Assembly: GCA_002712335.1 (NCBI GenBank)
Contig: PATI01000032.1
Location: 1 to 39,203, forward strand
Length of the DNA stretch: 39,203 nt
Direction of reading: 5' to 3'
Origin: Rhodospirillaceae bacterium
GTDB lineage: Bacteria; Pseudomonadota; Alphaproteobacteria; MPNO01; UBA2964
A model generated the notes under the pieces. That model was not told the origin of the DNA, ran no database searches, and saw only the letters and a list, made by a program, of their open reading frames with translations. Positions 15,032 through 25,940 of this stretch are shown here, piece after piece. The translations under genes were made by a program, and so were the position numbers. Position 1 is the stretch's first letter. Every line of letters begins with the position of its first letter.

Positions 15032-16493
15032 GTTAACAAACGCCGATAAAATCTTTCAGGCGAATGGGCTAGACACAGAAATAAATGGTCTTACAGCTGA
15101 CTCACGTACGGTCGAACCGGGTTATCTCTTTGCAGCAATACAAGGTTCTAATTGGGATGGTCGTAAATTTATAACGGATGCGATAACTCGCGGTGCGGCA
15201 GCAATTCTTGCTCCATGTGATACAGTTTTACCACCAGAGGTTGAGAATATTCCAATAATAAAAGCCAAAAACCCTAGGCGAAGCCTATCGCTTATCGCTA
15301 GCCAATATTTTAAGTCTCAACCTCGTATCAATGCCGCAGTAACAGGCACAAACGGTAAGACTTCAGTCGCATGGTTTACGCAAACGATATGGAAACTTTT
15401 GGGTCACAACTCCGCGGCTATAGGTACATTAGGAATTATAACAAAAACACAGAACTCTCGATACACTAGCGACCTAACAACCCCGGACCCTGTAACCTTG
15501 CACCGCGAGCTCTATTCATTAACCCAAAGAGATATTGATCGGGTAGTACTAGAAGCTTCGAGCCATGGACTAGAACAATCTAGGCTAGATGGAGTAAAAC
15601 TTTCTGCCGGCGCTTTTACTAACCTTTCTAGGGATCATCTCGATCACCATGGAAGTATGAAACAATATCGATCCGCAAAACTGCGGCTTTTTGATAGTAT
15701 TTTACCAAAAGACGCTGTCGCAATTCTAAACTCTGACTCACCGGAATTTAGAATATTTTCTGCTGCTTGCCAGTCCCGCGGTATAGAAATAATTTCATAT
15801 GGTCGTGAAGCGAATGAAATTCGTCTAGATAGTGTTGAGCCTTTTTCCCAAGGGCAAAAAATCTCCCTTACCCTTTTAGGAAAAAAACATGATTTAGAAA
15901 TAAATCTTGTTGGACAATTTCAAATACTGAATGTTCTTTGTGCGTTGGGTCTTATTATCGCTTGTGGTGACGAACCAGAAAAAGCAATCGCCGTGTTACC
16001 AAAGCTCGAGGGCCCTCCGGGCCGTCTAGAATTAGTATCCGTTAGCCCCTGTGGGGCGTCTATATTTGTCGACTACGCTCATACACCTGAGGCTCTATCT
16101 GCAATTTTGATAGCGCTAAGATTTCATACCGCGGGAAACTTATCACTTGTGTTCGGTTGCGGTGGAAATCGGGATCAGGGAAAGAGAGATCAAATGGGAC
16201 AAATTGCTAGTAAATTAGCCGATAAAATTTACGTCACAGATGACAACCCAAGAGATGAAAAACCCAATGAGATACGTAGGGAAATTTTGGCCGGGTGCCC
16301 CTTTGCAACTGAAATTGGGGACCGATCAGAAGCCATCCAGAATGCAATAATGGATTTAGGGCCAGGTGATACACTAGTTATAGCCGGAAAAGGCCATGAG
16401 ACCGGCCAAATTATAGGTCGAAAGACATTACCACTTTCGGATAGCACAGTTATCAAGGGCGTTATCTCTGCTATGAACGGGTCTGGCCCATGA
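15018..16493 (+). CDS. murE: UDP-MurNAc-tripeptide synthetase MurE (meso-DAP-adding)
   Basis: MurE adds the third residue of the stem peptide in the cytoplasm. The 491-residue protein has the ATP-binding motif G110-TNGK-T115 and the substrate signature DNPR at residues 409-412, which marks the meso-diaminopimelate enzyme rather than the lysine type. DYAHTPEA and GCGGNRDQGKR are also present. The start is TTG at 15018, 14 bases inside ftsI. GGAAAG lies about 10 bases upstream, and the MLLSELT start matches the family. No ATG in frame would serve. Confidence 0.95.
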   Translation: MLLSELTNADKIFQANGLDTEINGLTADSRTVEPGYLFAAIQGSNWDGRKFITDAITRGAAAILAPCDTVLPPEVENIPIIKAKNPRRSLSLIASQYFKSQPRINAAVTGTNGKTSVAWFTQTIWKLLGHNSAAIGTLGIITKTQNSRYTSDLTTPDPVTLHRELYSLTQRDIDRVVLEASSHGLEQSRLDGVKLSAGAFTNLSRDHLDHHGSMKQYRSAKLRLFDSILPKDAVAILNSDSPEFRIFSAACQSRGIEIISYGREANEIRLDSVEPFSQGQKISLTLLGKKHDLEINLVGQFQILNVLCALGLIIACGDEPEKAIAVLPKLEGPPGRLELVSVSPCGASIFVDYAHTPEALSAILIALRFHTAGNLSLVFGCGGNRDQGKRDQMGQIASKLADKIYVTDDNPRDEKPNEIRREILAGCPFATEIGDRSEAIQNAIMDLGPGDTLVIAGKGHETGQIIGRKTLPLSDSTVIKGVISAMNGSGP

Positions 16494-17926
16494 AACAAAT
16501 TCTTTGGACGAAAGATTCTGTTTGCACCGCTACTGACGGCATCTGCGATATTGATTGGTCTGCAAGAGGTATATCGATAGACAGTCGAACCACCCAAATG
16601 GGCGACCTTTTTATTGCTCTTAAAGGGCCAAAATTGGATGGTCATGAATTTATTAAACAGGCATTTTCCAATGGAGCTGTCGCAGCTTTAGTAGATGATT
16701 ACCCCACCGAATTAGAACCCCATTATCCAGTTTTGAAAGTAAATGATACTAAAATCGCCCTTAATAAACTTGGTATTGCTGCACGAAATAGGACCGCAGC
16801 AAAAACTATCGCGGTTACCGGCAGTGTGGGAAAGACCGGTACCAAAGACGCAATTTTCAATGGTCTCAAAACACAAGGCAAGACTGCTGCGAGCCCTCAT
16901 AGCTATAACAACCATTTTGGGGTGCCCTTATCCTTGGCTATTATGCACTCAGATGCCGATTATGGTGTGTTCGAAGTCGGTATGAATCATGCAGGGGAGA
17001 TTACTCCACTTTCAAAAATGATCCGACCGGACGTTTCTATTATCACTACTATCGAACCAGTACATATAGAGTTTTTTGATACCATTCGAGATATCGCTAA
17101 CGCCAAAGCAGAAATTTTTACTGGTATGGACGGCGGCATTGCCATCCTAAATCAGGATAATCAATTTTATGATCACCTCAGACTTTTAGCGGAGCAAAAT
17201 GGCGTAGACCAAATTCTATCATTTGGCGAAAATAAGGGAGCAGATGCTCAGCTAATTAGTCAGGTGGCAGATTGTTCTGGGACCAACGTCGAAGCTCTAA
17301 TTTGTGATCGCCGATTTGGTTATCGTCTTGGTATACCCGGAAAACATTTAGTTCAAAATAGTCTTGCGGTTTTATTAGCAATCTCAGCCGTAGGTGCAAA
17401 TGTCGCTGAGGCAGCAGAAACATTAAGTAAAATTAATCCCATAGATGGTCGCGGTATACAGCATAGAATTGATATTGAAGACGGTTATTTCACCTTAATA
17501 GATGAGAGTTATAACGCCAACCCCGCCTCTATGCAGGCAGCAATCGAAACACTCTCGGCCATGAAACCTGGGCCTTGCGCCAAACGCATCGCGGTCCTTG
17601 GTGATATGAAAGAATTGGGAAAGAAATCCGAAGATTACCACCTTCAATTATCCGAAATTCTTGTGAAGAACGCTATCAGTAAAGTGTATGCGTCTGGAGA
17701 GCATATGCATAAAATGTTCGACGTTCTACCAAGTGAATTTCAAGGCAGCTTTAGCAATTCCGTAGCTGATTTGGGTAGACAAATTATAAAAAGGATCAGA
17801 CCAGGAGATATCGTAACCGTGAAAGGATCACTTTCAATGGGCATGAAAACAATAGTCAAACAACTTATGGAATTACAAGTAGACACTAGTGTTGAAAACT
17901 CTTCTTTCTTAAATGGAACCGCTTAA
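16490..17926 (+). CDS. murF: UDP-MurNAc-tripeptide:D-Ala-D-Ala ligase MurF
   Basis: MurF attaches D-Ala-D-Ala to complete the UDP-MurNAc-pentapeptide. The 478-residue protein has the N-terminal [18 protein letters not shown], the P-loop [12 protein letters not shown] near residue 107, [14 protein letters not shown] and [10 protein letters not shown], and the C-terminal domain start [13 protein letters not shown]. These are all Mur ligase MurF hallmarks. It overlaps murE by ATGA and ends 2 bases before mraY. The substrate partner Ddl is encoded further along the same operon. Confidence 0.96.
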   Translation: MKQILWTKDSVCTATDGICDIDWSARGISIDSRTTQMGDLFIALKGPKLDGHEFIKQAFSNGAVAALVDDYPTELEPHYPVLKVNDTKIALNKLGIAARNRTAAKTIAVTGSVGKTGTKDAIFNGLKTQGKTAASPHSYNNHFGVPLSLAIMHSDADYGVFEVGMNHAGEITPLSKMIRPDVSIITTIEPVHIEFFDTIRDIANAKAEIFTGMDGGIAILNQDNQFYDHLRLLAEQNGVDQILSFGENKGADAQLISQVADCSGTNVEALICDRRFGYRLGIPGKHLVQNSLAVLLAISAVGANVAEAAETLSKINPIDGRGIQHRIDIEDGYFTLIDESYNANPASMQAAIETLSAMKPGPCAKRIAVLGDMKELGKKSEDYHLQLSEILVKNAISKVYASGEHMHKMFDVLPSEFQGSFSNSVADLGRQIIKRIRPGDIVTVKGSLSMGMKTIVKQLMELQVDTSVENSSFLNGTA

Positions 17927-17928
17927 CG

Positions 17929-19017
17929 ATGCTATATAACTTTCTTTTCCCATTAGCAGAAGAATTCGGACTATTTAATCTCTTCCGATATTTAACCTTC
18001 AGAACTGGCGGAGCGGTTATTACAGCTCTCATTATAAGTTTTCTGCTAGGAGGGACCTTAATTCGTCAGTTGAAAAAACTCCAAGGAGAGGGTCAACCAA
18101 TAAGAGCAGATGGGCCGGAAAGCCACCCTTTAACAAAAAAAGGGACACCAACTATGGGCGGATTACTAATTTTAATCGCCTTGAGTACTTCAACACTTCT
18201 TTGGACGGACTTAAACAATCGATATGTATGGGCAGTACTTATAGTAACCATTGGTTTTGGCGCCATAGGGTTCATCGATGACTACATCAAAATCTCAAAG
18301 AGATCCTCAAATGGGTTGCCCGGCAAGATCAAGTTATTAGCAGAAGTCGTGATCGCTAGTGTTATAGCCTGGTGGATTTCAGCAATTATGAATGATCCAC
18401 TTTCCAATAGCCTAACAGTCCCTTTTTTCAAAAATATACTCATCGATCTTGGTTGGTTTTTTATACCCTTCTCAGCGCTTGTAGTTGTAGGTGCCTCTAA
18501 TGCCGTAAATTTGACAGATGGTCTAGATGGACTAGCTATTGTGCCGGCTATGATCGTGGCCGGTTGTTTGGCATTAATTACTTATATCGTTGGTAACCAA
18601 GTATTCTCTTCATACCTGCAGGTTCATAACGTCCCGGGTGCTGGGGAGTTAGCGGTTTTTTGTGGAGCGTTAGTGGGAGCAAGCCTCGGGTTTTTATGGT
18701 TTAATGCACCACCTGCGATGGTTTTCATGGGAGATACGGGTTCCTTATCCGTCGGCGGTGCGATAGGCGCAGTCAGTGTAATTTGCAAACATGAACTCGT
18801 TTTAGCAATTATCGGTGGGTTGTTTGTATTAGAAACTGCGTCGGTAATAGTGCAGGTAATTTCATTTAAATTAACAGGCCGTCGCGTATTTCGGATGGCT
18901 CCACTCCATCACCATTTTGAAAAAAAAGGCTGGAAGGAACCGACTATAGTCATTCGGTTTTGGATTATTGCCATGATACTTGCATTGATTGGTCTTTCAA
19001 CGTTGAAGCTACGATGA
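17929..19017 (+). CDS. mraY: Phospho-N-acetylmuramoyl-pentapeptide transferase MraY
   Basis: MraY is the multi-pass inner-membrane enzyme that moves phospho-MurNAc-pentapeptide onto undecaprenyl phosphate, making lipid I. The 362-residue length is standard. About ten hydrophobic segments alternate with the conserved cytoplasmic motifs KKGTPTMGG (near 65), FIDDYIK (near 115), [13 protein letters not shown] (near 190), [12 protein letters not shown] (near 265) and the histidine motif [11 protein letters not shown] near 325. It lies between murF (2-base gap) and murD (7-base gap). Confidence 0.97.
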   Translation: MLYNFLFPLAEEFGLFNLFRYLTFRTGGAVITALIISFLLGGTLIRQLKKLQGEGQPIRADGPESHPLTKKGTPTMGGLLILIALSTSTLLWTDLNNRYVWAVLIVTIGFGAIGFIDDYIKISKRSSNGLPGKIKLLAEVVIASVIAWWISAIMNDPLSNSLTVPFFKNILIDLGWFFIPFSALVVVGASNAVNLTDGLDGLAIVPAMIVAGCLALITYIVGNQVFSSYLQVHNVPGAGELAVFCGALVGASLGFLWFNAPPAMVFMGDTGSLSVGGAIGAVSVICKHELVLAIIGGLFVLETASVIVQVISFKLTGRRVFRMAPLHHHFEKKGWKEPTIVIRFWIIAMILALIGLSTLKLR

Positions 19018-19024
19018 GGGTTAG

Positions 19025-20407
19025 GTGATTAAAATAAAGACTCGGCACGACCAGAAAATCGCCTTATTCGGCCTTGGTAGATCCGGCCTTATAACCGCCC
19101 GCGCTCTATCGGCTAGCGGAACCAAAATTTCAGCATGGGATGACGACCCTGTTCAGAGACAAATTGCAAAACAACAAAATATTATATTAGAAGATTTATA
19201 CATTAGCGACTTTGACAACTTTGATGCATTGGTACTGGCTCCGGGAGTTCCCCTTACCCACCAACCCCACGCCATTGCGAAAAAAGCACTACTAGCAAAA
19301 ACACAAATAATTGGGGATGTGGAACTTTTGATTGAAACACTTCCTGAAACAAAGTTTATTGGTATCACGGGGACAAACGGCAAATCAACTACGACCGCAC
19401 TTGTTGGTCACATGTTAGGAAAGGCCGGCATAAAAAGACAAATTGGGGGTAATCTAGGTCCACCGGCACTTAGTCTTCGAGAACCAGTCGATAGTGAAAT
19501 TATCGTTCTAGAGGTTTCTTCTTATCAACTAGACCTAACCAAAAACGCATCTTTCGATATAGCTGCCTTTCTAAATTTAAGTTCTGATCACCTAGATAGG
19601 CATGGGAATATCAAAAATTATTTCAAAGCGAAAAGCCAAATATTCAGACATTGCCAAAACTCGAAAAAACGTCAAATAGCTATTATAGGCATAGATGACG
19701 AATTTGGCCGATCCTTGCATAATGAAATTTCAATTAATCCCTTTTGGCAAAGCTACCCTATTTCAACATCTGAGAAACTTGAGGATGGATTTTATATAAT
19801 AGATGAAAAAATCTACGATATGAGTGGCCTTGCTATCTGTGACTTAAGAAAAGCGAAAAACCTGCTGGGTATCCATAATTGGCAAAATGCTTTAGCGGCG
19901 GCGGCCATTGGATATGCCTTGGAAATTGATAGAGAAATCATAGCTGAATCAATCATGAGTTTTCATGGGTTGCCCCATCGAATGGAACGGGTCGACTCGA
20001 TAAACGGTATTACTTTTGTAAATGATAGTAAGGCAACTAACCTCGAAGCATCAGAGCGCGCTTTAGCTTGCTATAAAAATGTATTTTGGATCGCCGGTGG
20101 ACGTTCAAAGGGGCTAGACTGCAAGGGATTGGCAGACCGTCTCTCAAACATACATCACGTCTTTCTGATTGGAGAATCCTCCAAAGAGTTTGAAAAAATT
20201 ATAAATAATAAAGTAAAAACTACACTTTGTGGCAATCTCAGAACCGCGGTTAGAGAAGCCTATAATGCAGCATTAGTCTGCAAAAATCTAAGCCCAACGG
20301 TTTTACTTTCCCCTGCCTGTGCATCATTTGACCAATGGAAAAACTATGAAGCGAGAGGAGATGCCTTCCGACAATTTATCACATCATTACGGGAGTGTGT
20401 CGAATGA
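19025..20407 (+). CDS. murD: UDP-MurNAc-L-alanine:D-glutamate ligase MurD
   Basis: MurD adds D-glutamate to UDP-MurNAc-L-Ala. The 460-residue protein has an N-terminal Rossmann-like domain (IALFGLGRSGLITARAL), the P-loop GITGTNGKSTTTAL near residue 115, LEVSSYQLD, LNLSSDHLDRHG and the C-terminal FVNDSKATN with WIAGGRSKG. The start is GTG at 19025 with GAGGG 5 bases upstream. Its stop forms an ATGA overlap with the preferred ftsW start. Confidence 0.96.
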   Translation: MIKIKTRHDQKIALFGLGRSGLITARALSASGTKISAWDDDPVQRQIAKQQNIILEDLYISDFDNFDALVLAPGVPLTHQPHAIAKKALLAKTQIIGDVELLIETLPETKFIGITGTNGKSTTTALVGHMLGKAGIKRQIGGNLGPPALSLREPVDSEIIVLEVSSYQLDLTKNASFDIAAFLNLSSDHLDRHGNIKNYFKAKSQIFRHCQNSKKRQIAIIGIDDEFGRSLHNEISINPFWQSYPISTSEKLEDGFYIIDEKIYDMSGLAICDLRKAKNLLGIHNWQNALAAAAIGYALEIDREIIAESIMSFHGLPHRMERVDSINGITFVNDSKATNLEASERALACYKNVFWIAGGRSKGLDCKGLADRLSNIHHVFLIGESSKEFEKIINNKVKTTLCGNLRTAVREAYNAALVCKNLSPTVLLSPACASFDQWKNYEARGDAFRQFITSLRECVE

Positions 20408-21528
20408 CGGCTTTCACACGCACCGATACATCGTTACTAGGAAAATGGTGGTGGACAATTGACCATTGGACCCTAGCCGCAATCGCCCTCCTTATTGGTT
20501 TTGGTGTTATTATGACTATGGCTGCCAGCCCTCCCGTTGCCGATAATTTAGGATTTGATTCCTATCATTTTGTTCGAAAGCAACTGTTTTTTATGCCAAT
20601 AGCCTTGGTATGTTTGATTGGTGCATCTCTGATGGCTCCTCAAGGTACTCAGCGAGTTGCAATTGTTATATTCTTTATCAGCTTCGGACTATTGGTTGCC
20701 ACTTTCTTCTTTGGTTTTGAAAGTAAGGGAGCTAAGCGTTGGATTAATGTCTTAGGCTGGTCGCTACAACCATCTGAATTTATCAAACCTGCATTCGCTG
20801 TCGTTACCGCATGGCTTTTCGCGATGAAAAGTGAGAACGGGAAAGCCATTGGCCAAACCGCAGCGATAGTTCTGTACGGGCTAGTAGTGTGTTTACTTCT
20901 ATTACAACCTGATTTCGGCATGACTGTAGTTGTATCAGCTGTTTGGTTCACTCAGTTCTTTTTAGCTGGATTGCCTTTATTATGGGTTGCAGGCTTTATA
21001 GCATTGGGCATTGCCGGATCCGTATGTGCATATTTTCTCCTGCCCCATGTAGCTAGCAGGGTTGATCGATTCATCGACCCGACTTCTGGTGATAGCTACC
21101 AAGTCATGAGATCAATGGAAGCATTTATGAAGGGCGGTGTGCTCGGTCGGGGGCCTGGTGAAGGATCTGTAAAAACCATGCTACCGGATGCTCATACTGA
21201 CTTTATATTTGCCGTGGCCGCTGAAGAATTTGGGATGATTACATGCCTCTTGGTAGTAGGTTTGTTCGCCTTTATTGTTTTACGGGGTTTTTCACGCATC
21301 ATCAAAGAAACCAATTTTTTCATCCTGTTATCCGTCACGGGATTGCTTGTTCAATTTGGGCTGCAAGCTCTAATTAATATGGCATCTACTCTTCATTTAA
21401 TGCCAACAAAAGGTATGACACTGCCTTTTATCAGCTATGGAGGCTCTTCGCTAGTTTCCGTTGCTCTTTGTATGGGTATGGTTTTATCACTAACACGTCG
21501 TCGTATCGGACAAGAGGCCAATTTATGA
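20404..21528 (+). CDS. ftsW: Septal peptidoglycan glycosyltransferase FtsW (SEDS)
   Basis: FtsW is the SEDS-family polymerase that extends glycan strands from lipid II at the septum, working with FtsI. The 374-residue protein has about ten transmembrane helices and the family motifs KGAKRWINVLGWSLQPSEF near residue 110, QVMRSMEAFMKGGVLGRGPG near 235 and KGMTLPFISYGGSSL near the C-terminus. I chose ATG at 20404 because GGGAG lies 8 bases before it and it makes the usual ATGA overlap with murD. A GTG at 20395 is in frame, but the same GGGAG touches it. Confidence 0.95.
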   Translation: MTAFTRTDTSLLGKWWWTIDHWTLAAIALLIGFGVIMTMAASPPVADNLGFDSYHFVRKQLFFMPIALVCLIGASLMAPQGTQRVAIVIFFISFGLLVATFFFGFESKGAKRWINVLGWSLQPSEFIKPAFAVVTAWLFAMKSENGKAIGQTAAIVLYGLVVCLLLLQPDFGMTVVVSAVWFTQFFLAGLPLLWVAGFIALGIAGSVCAYFLLPHVASRVDRFIDPTSGDSYQVMRSMEAFMKGGVLGRGPGEGSVKTMLPDAHTDFIFAVAAEEFGMITCLLVVGLFAFIVLRGFSRIIKETNFFILLSVTGLLVQFGLQALINMASTLHLMPTKGMTLPFISYGGSSLVSVALCMGMVLSLTRRRIGQEANL

Positions 21529-22655
21529 GTTTCCTCGAAGAAAGCCGACCTATCATTCTTGCCGCTGGTGGTACAGGCGGTCATATATATCCCGCCATAT
21601 CGGTAGCAAGGGCGCTTATTAAAAGAACGAGGAACATAGCGATAATTACTGACGATCGTGGCACATTATTTAGTCAATACGATTTAAACACTGATATACA
21701 CTATATAAAGGCCTCAAGCCCTAGCGGGGGTTTATTGCGAAAATTGATTGGACTTGGCCTCTTAGGTGTAGGTTTTTTTCAGGCCCGGTCAATCCTAAAA
21801 AAAATACAAGCTGTTGCCGTAATAGGGTTTGGTGGTTACCCATCTGTACCGACAATGTGTGCAGCAGCACAAATTGGGTTGCCAACAATTATCCATGAGC
21901 AAAATGCTGTAATGGGACGAGCGAATCGTTTTCTCGCACCAACCGTGAAAAAAATTGCTGTTTCATATGATCAAGTTAAGGGCATAAGTCCAAAGGCAAT
22001 TTCTAAAGTAATTCAAACTGGGAACCCGGTTAGGGAAGAAATTTCAAAGATAAGAGATAAAGTATATACCGCTTTGGACTCCAAAGGTAAGTTAAACGTC
22101 CTAGTATTTGGAGGCAGCCAGGGTGCTCAGATTCTTAGTAAAGTTGTGCCTTCAGCCATCGCAGCCCTCCCCAAAAATAAAAGATCTCGCGTGGTTGTCA
22201 CACAACAATGCCCCCCGGGTGATATGGATGTTGTAAAATCTTTATATAAAACGGCCAACATTCAAAGCGACTTGCGACCATATTTTAATGATATGCCTGA
22301 TAGACTATCGGCAGCGAGCCTCGTAATTTCTAGGGCTGGCGCTTCAACTATTTCAGAACTGGTAGCTGCTAAGAGGCCGGCAATCTTAGTACCCTACCCG
22401 CACGCCACCGATGATCATCAAACTGCAAATGCAGTTGCAATTACCTCTTCAAGTGCTGGTTGGTGTATTTCAGAAGATAAATTCACTATTGAAAGACTAA
22501 AATTAAAAATTCAACAATTAATTGAGAATCCATCTCTTTTAAATGACGCCGCAGACAATATAAAAGATTTATACAAATTCAACGCCGCCGAGACCCTTGC
22601 TGACATTTTAGAAAATACCATTAACCAGCGGGCCAATAGTGGGGTGGTAGCATGA
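21525..22655 (+). CDS. murG: Lipid II synthase MurG
   Basis: MurG adds GlcNAc to lipid I on the inner face of the membrane. The 376-residue protein has the glycine-rich [19 protein letters not shown] at the N-terminus, [14 protein letters not shown] near residue 125, FGGSQGAQ near 192 and the donor-site motif [12 protein letters not shown] near 270, all typical of this GT28 enzyme. The ATG at 21525 has GAGG 8 bases upstream and overlaps the ftsW stop by ATGA. A longer frame from TTG at 21468 would add 19 residues encoded within ftsW and is unlikely. Confidence 0.96.
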   Translation: MSFLEESRPIILAAGGTGGHIYPAISVARALIKRTRNIAIITDDRGTLFSQYDLNTDIHYIKASSPSGGLLRKLIGLGLLGVGFFQARSILKKIQAVAVIGFGGYPSVPTMCAAAQIGLPTIIHEQNAVMGRANRFLAPTVKKIAVSYDQVKGISPKAISKVIQTGNPVREEISKIRDKVYTALDSKGKLNVLVFGGSQGAQILSKVVPSAIAALPKNKRSRVVVTQQCPPGDMDVVKSLYKTANIQSDLRPYFNDMPDRLSAASLVISRAGASTISELVAAKRPAILVPYPHATDDHQTANAVAITSSSAGWCISEDKFTIERLKLKIQQLIENPSLLNDAADNIKDLYKFNAAETLADILENTINQRANSGVVA

Positions 22656-24091
22656 AAACCTTACCGATATCCATAGGCCGAATTCATTTTTGCGGAATTG
22701 GCGGCATAGGTATGAGTGGTATTGCCGAAATTTTACATAATTTAGGCTATTCCGTTCAAGGAAGTGATATCAAAGAAAATAATATTGTAACGCGCCTAAA
22801 AAATATTGGCATTCCTATAACAATTGGACAAAACGGTGATAATCTCGGGGCTGCCACGGTAGTAGTAATATCGTCTGCAATAGGGCCAAAAAATTCAGAA
22901 TTGGTTGCCGCTCGGGAAAAAAAGATCCCCATAGTTCGCCGTGCAGAGATGTTAGCCGAACTAATGCGCCTTAAATGGTCCGTAGCAGTCGGTGGCACAC
23001 ACGGAAAAACGACTACAACTTCACTAATTGCTGCCATCCTAGATACCGCCAAGGCTGACCCCACCGTAATCAACGGCGGAATTATAAATGCGTATGGTAC
23101 CAATGCCAGATTGGGCGAAGGGGAGTGGATTGTAGTGGAGGCAGATGAGTCAGATGGTACATTTATAAAATTGCCAGCAACTATTGCCGTCGTAAATAAT
23201 ATTGACCCTGAACATATGGATTTCTACCGAACCTTCGAAGAGGTTAAGGAGGCCTTCAGGGCTTTTGTCTCAAATATACCATTTTATGGTCTCGCCGTTT
23301 TGTGTGTCGACCATCCGGAGGTGCAAGCATTAATACCACAAATTTTTGATCGTAGGATTGTGACCTTTGGATTTGATTCTCGAGCAGATATCAGGGCTGT
23401 CAATTTTACTACCAAAGGGGGTAACTCGGAATTTGATATTGTTTTCTCAGGTCGCTCCTCTTTGGCGGGGAAAACACTAAAAAATGTGCGATTACCGATG
23501 GTAGGGCAACACAATGTCCAAAATTCACTTGCTGCAGCAGCTGTAGCACAAGAAATCGAAATATCAACAAGTGTAATTAGAAAAGGTCTATCTTCATTTT
23601 CAGGTGTTAAGCGACGCTTTACAATAACGGGTGAAGTGGAGGGTGTGACAATCGTAGATGATTATGGCCACCACCCAGTAGAGATTGCCTCTGCACTTGC
23701 TGCTGCTCGAATCAGCGCTAAATCACGAGTTATTGCAGTAGTACAACCTCACCGTTTCTCTAGGCTAAAATTGTTATTTAAAGATTTCTGCACCTGCTTC
23801 AATGATGCAGATATCGTAATCATTGCAGATATCTATCCCGCAGGTGAACCGCCTATAGAGGGAATAAATCAGGAAAAATTCATAAGAGGGGTAAAATCAT
23901 ATGGTCACCGAAACGTTATAGCGCTGGAAAACCCTGAACAACTTCCTCAATTAATAAATAAAATATCCAGAGTCGGAGACCTAGTGATTTTTCTTGGAGC
24001 AGGTGACGTTACAAAATGGGCTAACGATCTGCCAGAAGCACTTACAACACTCTCTTCCCAGTCAGATTTTCATAAAGGCACGGTTTTATGA
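22652..24091 (+). CDS. murC: UDP-MurNAc:L-alanine ligase MurC
   Basis: MurC adds the first residue, L-alanine, to UDP-MurNAc. The 479-residue protein has the N-terminal [17 protein letters not shown], the P-loop [13 protein letters not shown] near residue 112, [11 protein letters not shown] near 160, [10 protein letters not shown] near 188, and [12 protein letters not shown] with [10 protein letters not shown] in the C-terminal domain. These identify MurC among the Mur ligases. It overlaps murG and murB by ATGA at both ends. Confidence 0.97.
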   Translation: MKTLPISIGRIHFCGIGGIGMSGIAEILHNLGYSVQGSDIKENNIVTRLKNIGIPITIGQNGDNLGAATVVVISSAIGPKNSELVAAREKKIPIVRRAEMLAELMRLKWSVAVGGTHGKTTTTSLIAAILDTAKADPTVINGGIINAYGTNARLGEGEWIVVEADESDGTFIKLPATIAVVNNIDPEHMDFYRTFEEVKEAFRAFVSNIPFYGLAVLCVDHPEVQALIPQIFDRRIVTFGFDSRADIRAVNFTTKGGNSEFDIVFSGRSSLAGKTLKNVRLPMVGQHNVQNSLAAAAVAQEIEISTSVIRKGLSSFSGVKRRFTITGEVEGVTIVDDYGHHPVEIASALAAARISAKSRVIAVVQPHRFSRLKLLFKDFCTCFNDADIVIIADIYPAGEPPIEGINQEKFIRGVKSYGHRNVIALENPEQLPQLINKISRVGDLVIFLGAGDVTKWANDLPEALTTLSSQSDFHKGTVL

Positions 24092-25023
24092 AAATGGACC
24101 TTAAAACAAACCACATCATTTATGATTTGCCAAAAGTGAGAGGTAAATTAACACCTTCGGCACCAATATCTCAATTAACCTGGTTTCGAGTGGGTGGTAG
24201 GGCTGAGGTTTTATTTGAACCAGCAGATACAGAGGATTTACAGAGTTTTCTCAAAAATTTTCCAAATGAAATAGACTTAACAGTAATTGGCAGCGGCTCT
24301 AACGTGATTGTAAGAGATGGTGGAATTTCTGGCGTCACCCTCCGACTTGGGCGGGCATTTTCTAATATTACTTTCAATAACTCTGCAATTAATGCATACT
24401 CGGGTGCGATGGACGTAACAGTAGCCCGGAGAGCACGTGATAATGGTATTGGAGGGCTAGAATTTCTCTGTGGAATCCCAGGTTCAATTGGTGGTGCTAT
24501 TCGTATGAACGCGGGTGCTTACAACGACCAAATGAAAGATATCTTATTGGAAGCCACTGCATTCGACCGACAAGGAAATCTTCATAAATTAACATCAGAG
24601 GACCTCGAATTTACCTATCGTAGCTGTAAAGTACCAGATGATTGGATTTTTGTATCAACCAAATTAAAAGGTAGATCCCAGAAACCATCTATTATTTCGG
24701 CTCGAATGGCTGAAATAAACAATAATCGAGCTATATCACAACCAACTAAAGCACGCACTGGGGGCAGTACCTTTAAAAATCCAAAAGGGTTAAAAGCTTG
24801 GAAACTGATTGAATCGGCAGGCTGCCGTAGTCTTAGAAGAGGCGGAGCCCAAGTTTCCTCCAAACATTGTAATTTTCTTATCAATACAGGAACGGCGACC
24901 GCTGCTGATATCGAGGGCCTCGGCTGTGAGATCCGTCGCCGTGTTAGAGATGCATTAGGGATCCAACTAGAATGGGAGATTAAACGTGTTGGTGTCGCAG
25001 AAATCCCGGAGACTGCACTATGA
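24088..25023 (+). CDS. murB: UDP-N-acetylenolpyruvoylglucosamine reductase MurB
   Basis: MurB reduces the enolpyruvyl group to give UDP-MurNAc, using FAD and NADPH. The 311-residue protein has the FAD-binding segments [29 protein letters not shown] and the pyrophosphate loop [22 protein letters not shown] follows, with the active-site serine strand GGSTFKNP near residue 228 and the C-terminal WEIKRVG with the catalytic Glu. The size and the HCNFLINTG region fit the type II group. It sits between murC and ddl with ATGA overlaps at both ends. Confidence 0.96.
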   Translation: MKMDLKTNHIIYDLPKVRGKLTPSAPISQLTWFRVGGRAEVLFEPADTEDLQSFLKNFPNEIDLTVIGSGSNVIVRDGGISGVTLRLGRAFSNITFNNSAINAYSGAMDVTVARRARDNGIGGLEFLCGIPGSIGGAIRMNAGAYNDQMKDILLEATAFDRQGNLHKLTSEDLEFTYRSCKVPDDWIFVSTKLKGRSQKPSIISARMAEINNNRAISQPTKARTGGSTFKNPKGLKAWKLIESAGCRSLRRGGAQVSSKHCNFLINTGTATAADIEGLGCEIRRRVRDALGIQLEWEIKRVGVAEIPETAL

Positions 25024-25940
25024 GAAAACGAGTAGCGGTCTTGATGGGTGGCATTTCTTCCGAGCGCGAAGTTTCTTTAGTTTCTGGAAAATCAGTTGTT
25101 AAGGCTCTAAAACGCAAAGGTTATGAAACAACACCGATTGATGTAGGCCAAAACTTAAGAGACGTTATGAACGCGCTCAAATCCGTGCCCGATGCTGTCT
25201 TCAACGCTTTGCATGGCCGCTACGGCGAAGATGGATGTATCCAAGGTTTACTCGAATTACTTTCCATTCCTTACACCCATTCAAATGTGCTCGCCTCCGC
25301 GCTTGCAATGGATAAACCGATGGCCAAAAACCTTTTTCGGAATGCTGGAATTCCATGCGCCAAACACCGCTTGGTTAAGCGTCGTGACATAAAAAATAAA
25401 AAGTTAATGGATAAACCCTATGTCATTAAGCCGCTGAATGAGGGGTCTAGTCTTGGTGTCCAAATTGTACAGAAAAGTGGAGATGTCCCGATGCTCCAGA
25501 AAGATATTGGGATACCAGGAGATCAGGTGATGATAGAAGAATATATACCTGGACGGGAATTAACCGTTGCCGTTATGGGTGACCGAGCTCTTGGTGTTAC
25601 CGAGTTAAAAACTGTTAACGGCTTTTACGATTACGGGGCAAAATACACTAAAGGTCAAACCACTCATCACATACCGGCCGCGCTCCCAAATATAATCTAT
25701 AAAAATGCCATGCGCTATGCTCTCAAGGCTCATAATGTTTTAGGTTGCCAAGGGGTGACTAGGGCAGATTTAAGATACGACGATACAAAAGCGGACCCGG
25801 GTCAACTAGTAATGCTTGAGGTCAATACTCAGCCGGGAATGACTCCATTATCTCTTGTCCCAGAACAGGCTGCCTATGTCGGTATAGATTTTGAAGAATT
25901 AGTTTCGTGGATAGTGGAGAATGCTCAATGCGGAAACTAA
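25020..25940 (+). CDS. ddl: D-alanine-D-alanine ligase Ddl
   Basis: Ddl makes the D-Ala-D-Ala dipeptide that MurF consumes. The 306-residue ATP-grasp protein begins with VLMGGISSEREVSLVSG and has NALHGRYGEDGCIQGLLELL near residue 60, KPLNEGSSLGVQIV near 140, and the metal-binding MLEVNTQPGMT near 265 with the usual Glu and Asn. The Tyr in IPYTHSN fits a D-Ala-D-Ala rather than a D-Ala-D-Lac enzyme (family knowledge). It overlaps murB by ATGA, and ftsQ begins inside its last 13 bases. Confidence 0.95.
   Translation: MRKRVAVLMGGISSEREVSLVSGKSVVKALKRKGYETTPIDVGQNLRDVMNALKSVPDAVFNALHGRYGEDGCIQGLLELLSIPYTHSNVLASALAMDKPMAKNLFRNAGIPCAKHRLVKRRDIKNKKLMDKPYVIKPLNEGSSLGVQIVQKSGDVPMLQKDIGIPGDQVMIEEYIPGRELTVAVMGDRALGVTELKTVNGFYDYGAKYTKGQTTHHIPAALPNIIYKNAMRYALKAHNVLGCQGVTRADLRYDDTKADPGQLVMLEVNTQPGMTPLSLVPEQAAYVGIDFEELVSWIVENAQCGN

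Noticed and set aside
21468..21524. Longer murG start at TTG 21468
   Set aside because: It adds 19 residues unlike MurG and encoded within ftsW. The ATG at 21525 has GAGG at good spacing and the operon-typical ATGA overlap.
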